DNA from: Micrococcales bacterium
Lineage (GTDB): Bacteria; Actinomycetota; Actinomycetes; Actinomycetales; Dermatophilaceae
DNA length: 11,098 nucleotides
Assembly: GCA_030537915.1 (NCBI GenBank)
Contig: JAUNUZ010000018.1
Span: 2,787 to 13,884, forward strand
Direction of reading: 5' to 3'
Position 1 is the stretch's first letter; each line of letters opens with the position of its first letter. Shown piece after piece: positions 6,204 through 11,098 of this stretch. A program made the position numbers and the translations under genes. The notes below the pieces were generated by a model. That model made no database searches. It saw nothing but the letters and a program-made list of their open reading frames with translations, and was not told where the DNA came from.

Positions 6204-9200
6204 GGACTGTGTCGACCGATCCCACGCCCACCCGCGCCCAGACTGGGGACCCCGCAGCGACCGAACACGCCATCCGCACCTTCGACATCGCGGACCCGCT
6301 CCCGACGGGGACCGTGCTCCTGGAGGCGAGCGCCGGCACCGGCAAGACGTGGACGATCGCGGCTCTGGTCACGCGGCACGTCGCCGAGGGCGTCGCCACC
6401 TTGCCTCAGATGCTCGTTGTCACCTTCGGCCGCGCGGCGAGCCAAGAGCTGCGGGCCCGGGTCCGGGAGCAGCTTGTCCGCGCCGAGCGAGCCCTCGCCC
6501 GCGCCCTCGCGCAGACGGAGGCCAAGACGGAGGCTGTCGCAGAGGCAGCGACAGAGGCAGAGGCAGAGTCAGAGGCCGAGGCGGAGCCCGATGGCCTGCT
6601 GCGTCTTCTGCTGGCCGCGGACGACGACGAGCGCGCGGCCCGGCTGCGTCGGATCCGCCTCGCGTTGGCCTCCTTCGACTCGGCGACGATCGCGACGACC
6701 CATCAGTTCTGCCGCGAAGTGCTGCGCAACCTGGGGGTAGCGGGCAACACCGACGCCGGCGCGCACCTCGTCGAGTCGCTGGATGGCCTGCTCGTCGAAA
6801 TCGTCGACGACCTCTACCTTCGCGGGTTCGTCGGGGACAGCGAGCAACCGATCTTCACGCGTCGACAGGCGTTGGCGATCGCCCGTCGCGCTGTCGATGA
6901 CGTCCATGCTCGGCTGCGCCCACGTGATGCCCCGCCCGGCAGCGAAGCCGCCCGGCGCGTCGCCTTCGCCCACGCCGTCCGTCGTGAATTCGAGGCCCGC
7001 GAGCGACGCCTCCAGGTCATGCAATACAACGATCTGCTCACCCAACTCGCGGACGCGCTGGAGAAGGAGGACTCACCGGCCCGCACCCGGATGCGCAGGC
7101 GGTGGCGCGTCGTGCTCGTCGACGAGTTCCAGGACACCGACCCCATCCAATGGCAGGTGCTCGAGCGTGCTTTCGCCGGTCACGCCCGAGCCCTTGTCCT
7201 CATCGGTGATCCCAAGCAGGCGATCTACGCCTTCCGCGGCGGGGATGTCGTCACCTACCTCGCGGCGGCCGCGAGCGCGGACGACCGAGCGACCCTGACG
7301 CGCAACTTCCGCACCGATGCACCGCTGGTCGATGCGCTGCAGGTCCTGCTGCAGGGCGCCGCGCTCGGGGACGAGCAGATCATCGTCCACCCGGTCGTCG
7401 CGGACCGTTCTACCGGCCGGCTCGTCGGCGCGCCCCACAGCGAAGCCCTGCGGTTACGGCAGGTCCTGCGTTCGGAGCACCTGCACGGGGACACGAAGAT
7501 GTCGGCCGTGCGCCCGTATATCGCCCGCGACCTCGCCCTCGACGTCGCCCAGCTGCTGGCTTCGGGGGCGACGTTCGACGAACGCCCGTTGCGCGCCAAG
7601 GACATCGCGGTCATTGCGGGCACCTCGCGCACTCTGCTGCAGGTGCAGCAGGCGCTGCGTGAGGTCGGCATCCACGCGGTGAGCACGGGCGGTTCGAACG
7701 TGCTTGCCAGTCGCGCGGCGCACGAATGGCTGGCCGTGCTCGAGGCGATGGCCGCGCCGCACCGCTCGGGCCTGACCCGAGCCGCTGCCCTGACCGACCT
7801 GCTCGGTTACTCCCCCGCCGACCTCGACAATATGGGTGGCCCGGGTGGCGTGGGCTGCGCTGACCCGGCGGGCTGTCACGTCCTCGACGACGTGCTCGCA
7901 GACCGGTTGCGTCGGCTCGCCTCGCTGTGCGCAGAGCACGGCGCGGCGGCCGTGCTTGAAGCAGTAACGATCTCGGGTCTGCCTGCCCGCCTCCTCGCCC
8001 GGGTCGGCGGAGAGCGCGAATTGACAGACGTCCGGCACGTGGGACAACTCCTGCACGAGGCAAGTCGAGAGGGCCGTCTCGGATTGCTCGGGCTCCTCGA
8101 TTGGCTGCGCGCCCAAATGGTCGAGGACATGCCGCAGTCCGCGGGCGCGCGGACCCGGCGTCTGGACAGCGATGCCGCTGCTGTCCAACTCGCGACGATC
8201 CACGGCAGCAAGGGGTTGCAGTATCCGGTCGTTTATCTGCCGTCTCTGACGGAGCGCTGGGTCAACGAGCAGCCTCAGATCCCCCTCTTCCATGAGGACC
8301 CGCCGCTGCGGACGCGTTGTCTCGACGTCGGCGGCGCCAGTAGCCCCGATCGGGGTCTGACCGTTAGCCGACACCTGGCAGAGGAGGCAGGCGAGTCGCT
8401 TCGGCACCTCTATGTCGCGATGACGCGCGCCCAGTCGCAGGTCGTCACCTGGTGGGCGCCCACCTCGAACACCAAGTCGGCCCCCCTGCACCGCATGCTC
8501 TTCGGTCGCACTCCCCCGCCGTCGATCACGGACGGCGAAGCTGGCATCGACGGCGTGACCGCGACAGTCCCCGACACCGAGTTCGTCACCCGCAAGGATG
8601 CGGAGGCGACCGCGCGCCTGGCGGCGTGGGCTCGGCTGGGCGCCTTCCATCTCGAGCGCGCCGACCACGCCCCGCCCGTCCCCGACCCAACCGCGACCCC
8701 CGCGCCCGCGTTGGCCCTGCGAACGTTCGACCGACGGATCGACACGCAGTGGCGGCGGACCTCATACAGCGCGCTGAGCACTCCACGCGGCTCCCACGGC
8801 GATCTGGCCAGTCACGTATTCGCCGGTGTCAATGTCGAATTCGGCGGTGTCGGCAGCGAGCCGGAGGTCACGCCGCGGGACGATGAAGGCGATCCGCGCA
8901 AGGTGATCGACGACATCCCAACGTTGCCCGGCCTCGCCCTCGCGGGCGCCGACGTGCCCTCCCCGATGGCCGACCTGCCGGTGGGGGCGACCTTCGGATC
9001 GCTCGTCCATGCGGTGCTCGAGCATGCCGACCCTGCGGCGCCCGAACTGCGTGACGAGCTGCTCACCCACGTGCGCGAGCAGCTCGACCGCTGGCCCGTC
9101 GACCTCGATCCAGCGGCGCTCGCTGACGCCCTCGTCGAGGTCTGCGACACCCCGCTGGGAGCCTTGGCCTCCGGGGTGACGCTGCGAGCGATCGGACGCG

Positions 9201-9820
9201 CCGATCGCCTGTGCGAGATGAGCTTCGAGCTACCGCTCGGCGGCGGCGACGCTCGGGCCGCCCACGGGTACGCACTGCTCGGCGACCTCGCTCCCCTGCT
9301 GCGCCGGCATCTCAAGGTGGGCGACCCGGTGCGTGCATACGCCGACGTCCTACAGGCGCAACCGCAGCTCGCCGAGCAGCAGCTGCGCGGCTACCTCACC
9401 GGGTCTGTCGATCTCGTCCTACGTGTCGGGGACCGGTACCTCGTCGTGGACTACAAGACGAACTGGCTCGGCCCGCTCGATGAGCCTCTCACCGCCTCGG
9501 CGTACCGCCGCGAGGCGCTCATTGAGGCGATGGGCACCTCGTCCTACCCGCTGCAGGCGCTCCTCTACGCCGTGGTCGCGCATCGGTTCCTGCGCTGGCG
9601 CTTACCGGACTACGACCCCGATCGTCACCTCGGCGGAATCCTCTATTTGTACGTGCGCGGCATGTGCGGCGCCGCGACCCCGATCGTCGACGGCGCGCCC
9701 TGCGGGGTGTTCGCGTGGCGACCGCCGGTACGGCTCGTCGTCGCCGTGTCCGACCTGCTCAATGGCACCGGGCCCGACGCGCGGATCCGCGCCGGATCCG
9801 GCACCAACGGTGACCACTGA
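6200..9820 (+). CDS. recB: Exodeoxyribonuclease V beta subunit RecB (helicase-nuclease)
   Basis: RecB is the 3'-5' SF1A helicase and the only nuclease of RecBCD. In the 1206-residue product the helicase motifs are all present: Walker A SAGTGKT (44-50, Lys49), HQFC (168-171), DEFQDTD (308-314), GDPKQAIYAFRGGD (336-349), TRNFRTD (motif IV, Asn369), IHGSKGLQYPVVYLP (V, His668) and LYVAMTRAQ (VI, Arg743). The C-terminal nuclease has His937 in FGSLVHAVLEH, Asp1071 in GSVDLV, Asp1084 and Lys1086 in VVDYKTNW, and YPLQALLY (1116-1123). These match E. coli His956, Asp1067, Asp1080 and Lys1082, with the same 13-residue Asp-Asp spacing, so the nuclease should be active. An acidic Glu/Ala stretch (106-129) interrupts the first helicase domain. 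GTG 6200 overlaps the recC stop as GTGA, suggesting translational coupling; GTG 6209 is an equally allowed start, three residues shorter. The frame stays open upstream to 5294, but that part lies inside recC and is not coding. Confidence 0.97.
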   Translation: MRTVSTDPTPTRAQTGDPAATEHAIRTFDIADPLPTGTVLLEASAGTGKTWTIAALVTRHVAEGVATLPQMLVVTFGRAASQELRARVREQLVRAERALARALAQTEAKTEAVAEAATEAEAESEAEAEPDGLLRLLLAADDDERAARLRRIRLALASFDSATIATTHQFCREVLRNLGVAGNTDAGAHLVESLDGLLVEIVDDLYLRGFVGDSEQPIFTRRQALAIARRAVDDVHARLRPRDAPPGSEAARRVAFAHAVRREFEARERRLQVMQYNDLLTQLADALEKEDSPARTRMRRRWRVVLVDEFQDTDPIQWQVLERAFAGHARALVLIGDPKQAIYAFRGGDVVTYLAAAASADDRATLTRNFRTDAPLVDALQVLLQGAALGDEQIIVHPVVADRSTGRLVGAPHSEALRLRQVLRSEHLHGDTKMSAVRPYIARDLALDVAQLLASGATFDERPLRAKDIAVIAGTSRTLLQVQQALREVGIHAVSTGGSNVLASRAAHEWLAVLEAMAAPHRSGLTRAAALTDLLGYSPADLDNMGGPGGVGCADPAGCHVLDDVLADRLRRLASLCAEHGAAAVLEAVTISGLPARLLARVGGERELTDVRHVGQLLHEASREGRLGLLGLLDWLRAQMVEDMPQSAGARTRRLDSDAAAVQLATIHGSKGLQYPVVYLPSLTERWVNEQPQIPLFHEDPPLRTRCLDVGGASSPDRGLTVSRHLAEEAGESLRHLYVAMTRAQSQVVTWWAPTSNTKSAPLHRMLFGRTPPPSITDGEAGIDGVTATVPDTEFVTRKDAEATARLAAWARLGAFHLERADHAPPVPDPTATPAPALALRTFDRRIDTQWRRTSYSALSTPRGSHGDLASHVFAGVNVEFGGVGSEPEVTPRDDEGDPRKVIDDIPTLPGLALAGADVPSPMADLPVGATFGSLVHAVLEHADPAAPELRDELLTHVREQLDRWPVDLDPAALADALVEVCDTPLGALASGVTLRAIGRADRLCEMSFELPLGGGDARAAHGYALLGDLAPLLRRHLKVGDPVRAYADVLQAQPQLAEQQLRGYLTGSVDLVLRVGDRYLVVDYKTNWLGPLDEPLTASAYRREALIEAMGTSSYPLQALLYAVVAHRFLRWRLPDYDPDRHLGGILYLYVRGMCGAATPIVDGAPCGVFAWRPPVRLVVAVSDLLNGTGPDARIRAGSGTNGDH
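6515..6586 (+). repeat. Low-complexity Glu/Ala-coding repeat inside recB
   Basis: This stretch encodes residues 106-129 of RecB, built of TEA, AEA and EAE units with no hydrophobic residue except one Val. At DNA level it is an imperfect tandem of GAGGCA and related hexamers (for example ACAGAGGCAGAGGCAGAG), purine-rich on the coding strand and unusually rich in GCA alanine codons compared with the GCG/GCC around it. The pattern suggests growth by replication slippage. It lies between the end of a helix carrying RVREQLVRAERALARAL and the DGLLRLLLAADDDE segment, so it is probably a solvent-exposed loop or charged helix. Confidence 0.8.
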
Positions 9821-11098
9821 TGGCCGGCAACGAGCGGGACGGCACCCCCCACGGTCGCGCCGGCGATCCCGGCAACAACGCCAGCAGTTCGCTCGGCGAG
9901 ATCGCGAGCCCCTACGATCGGCGCCTCGCGTGGCGCGCACATGGCGTGTTGGCTCAGCACAACGCCGTGCGGGCCCTCGACGCGGCCGACGTCCATGTGG
10001 CGGCCACGCTCGCCCGGGTGACAGACGAACAGGACGAGACCGTGATGCTCGCCGCCGCGCTCGCCACGCGGGCAGTTCGACAGGGGTCGGTCGCCATCGA
10101 CCTGCGTGATGTCTTCCCCTCCATCGATCCCGCCCCCGCGCAGGACGCCGACGCGTGGACGGACCGGGTCCGCGCAAGTCGGCTCGCCGAGCATCGCGCG
10201 CTCATCGTCGAGCATGACCTCGTCTACCTGCAGCGATACCACCAGCAGGAGGTTGCCGTCGTGCTCGACCTGCGCGAGCGAGCCGCACAACCGGCGCCGG
10301 TCGTCGATGAAGGGGTGCTCGCCGCTGGGCTCCCGCGCGTTTTTCCGGGTCCGACCTACGCCGAAGCGCGGGCGGCTGCCCAGATCGCGCTCCGGTCGTG
10401 GACCAGCGCGCTCACCGGCGGTCCCGGTACCGGCAAGACCACGACGGTCGCCGGGGTGCTCGCGCTGCTGGCGGAGCAGGCCGCGGCCTGCGGTGAGCGA
10501 CCGCTTCGAGTGGGCCTGGCCGCCCCCACGGGCAAGGCCGCGGCCCGGATGAAGGAGGCGGTCACCGCTGCGCTGGGACTGATCCTCCAGCACACGAGCG
10601 ACCCGGCCGCCCGGGCGGTCATCGAACCCTTAGCAGGGGTGCCGGCTCTGACCTTGCACCGGTTGCTCGGGCGGCGCAACGACAGCTCGACGAGGTTCCG
10701 GTACGACCGGACTCACCGCCTGCCGCATGACGTTGTCGTCGTCGATGAGTCCTCGATGGTGTCGCTCACGCACATGGCGCGACTGCTTGAGGCCCTGCGC
10801 CCCACGACGCGCCTCATCCTCGTCGGTGATCCGGACCAGCTGGTTTCCGTGGATGCCGGCGCGGTCCTCGCCGACATCGTCGCGGGCATCGAGACGGGGA
10901 CCGGTGCGGTGGCCGGCAAAAGCCAAACCACGCCCCTCCCTCTGGAGGGTGGCCGACCGAACGCACCGGTGGCGCTGGCTCGATTGCGTACGGCGCACCG
11001 CTACGGGCACACCATCGGGGAGCTTGCCGAGCACCTGCGAGCCGGTGACGCCGGGGCTGTGATGGGGCAGCTCACATCTGCTGCATCGAATCTCGAGT
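9820..11098 (+). CDS. recD: Exodeoxyribonuclease V alpha subunit RecD, 3' end missing
   Basis: RecD is the 5'-3' SF1B helicase of RecBCD. About 426 codons are present, roughly 70% of a usual 575-610-residue RecD. A disordered N-terminus (MAGNERDGTPHGRAGDPG) precedes the small N-terminal domain (about 30-190, including ALDAADVHVAATLARV), which contacts RecC in E. coli. The helicase core has Walker A GGPGTGKT (200-207, Lys206), motif Ia AAPTGKAAARM, a conserved TLHRLLG, motif II VDES (308-311), motif III LILVGDPDQL (332-341) and motif IV LRTAHRYG (389-396). The remaining motifs V and VI lie beyond the edge. Between motifs III and IV a Gly/Thr/Pro-rich loop (about 357-388) looks longer than usual. 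The ATG shares its A with the recB stop (TGATG), so RecD synthesis is probably coupled to RecB. No frameshift is seen in the visible part. Confidence 0.96.
   Translation, partial: MAGNERDGTPHGRAGDPGNNASSSLGEIASPYDRRLAWRAHGVLAQHNAVRALDAADVHVAATLARVTDEQDETVMLAAALATRAVRQGSVAIDLRDVFPSIDPAPAQDADAWTDRVRASRLAEHRALIVEHDLVYLQRYHQQEVAVVLDLRERAAQPAPVVDEGVLAAGLPRVFPGPTYAEARAAAQIALRSWTSALTGGPGTGKTTTVAGVLALLAEQAAACGERPLRVGLAAPTGKAAARMKEAVTAALGLILQHTSDPAARAVIEPLAGVPALTLHRLLGRRNDSSTRFRYDRTHRLPHDVVVVDESSMVSLTHMARLLEALRPTTRLILVGDPDQLVSVDAGAVLADIVAGIETGTGAVAGKSQTTPLPLEGGRPNAPVALARLRTAHRYGHTIGELAEHLRAGDAGAVMGQLTSAASNLE

Noticed and set aside
7692..7701. TTCGAA-centred palindrome in recB as a regulatory site
   Set aside because: It is deep within coding sequence and short enough to occur by chance.
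8448..8455. CCTGGTGG, one mismatch from the E. coli Chi octamer
   Set aside because: It is not an exact match, it codes for conserved RecB sequence, and the Chi sequence of actinobacterial RecBCD, if any, is not assumed to be the E. coli one.
1..11098. A novel defence or mobile system in the window
   Set aside because: All substantial coding capacity is explained by a helicase, a secreted peptidase and recC-recB-recD. No transposase, integrase, att-like repeats, tRNA, CRISPR repeats or toxin-antitoxin pair was seen.

Overview
The window reads as chromosomal DNA from a high-GC Gram-positive bacterium (Actinomycetota). The evidence is strongly GC-biased third codon positions, frequent GTG starts, TANNNT-type -10 boxes set right against start codons, and protein families typical of that phylum. 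The genus cannot be fixed from the sequence alone.

Layout. Left arm, minus strand: the first 137 codons of an SF2 DEAD/DEAH-box helicase (start at 413, running off the left edge). Upstream of it on the same strand lies a complete gene for a secreted tripeptidyl-aminopeptidase-like serine hydrolase (2274 to 499). A perfect 14-bp hairpin (452-483) separates the two and probably terminates the hydrolase transcript. Next is a 263-bp divergent control region (2275-2537). The rest of the window, on the plus strand, is a tightly packed recC-recB-recD operon: recC 2538-6203, recB 6200-9820 and recD from 9820, cut off at the right edge after about 426 codons. The gene junctions overlap (GTGA and TGATG), which suggests translational coupling and stoichiometric production of one complex.

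How the genes work together. RecB is an SF1A helicase with a C-terminal nuclease and all key motifs are visible. RecD is an SF1B helicase, intact as far as it can be read. RecC is the inactivated helicase-like scaffold that carries the Chi-recognition surface in E. coli. Together they form exonuclease V, which processes double-strand DNA ends. The gene order recC-recB-recD, without an intervening ptrA, is that of mycobacteria rather than E. coli. In mycobacteria RecBCD has been assigned mainly to single-strand annealing, while AdnAB serves homologous recombination. Whether that holds here depends on whether the genome also has adnAB.

I found no mobile element, tRNA, rRNA, CRISPR array or novel defence island. 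The points worth a second look are an acidic Glu/Ala low-complexity insert inside RecB's helicase domain, apparently leaderless or near-leaderless promoters for recC and the helicase, the perfect terminator-like hairpin, and small variable linkers in RecC and RecD. This is mostly a well-known repair operon, not a new system.
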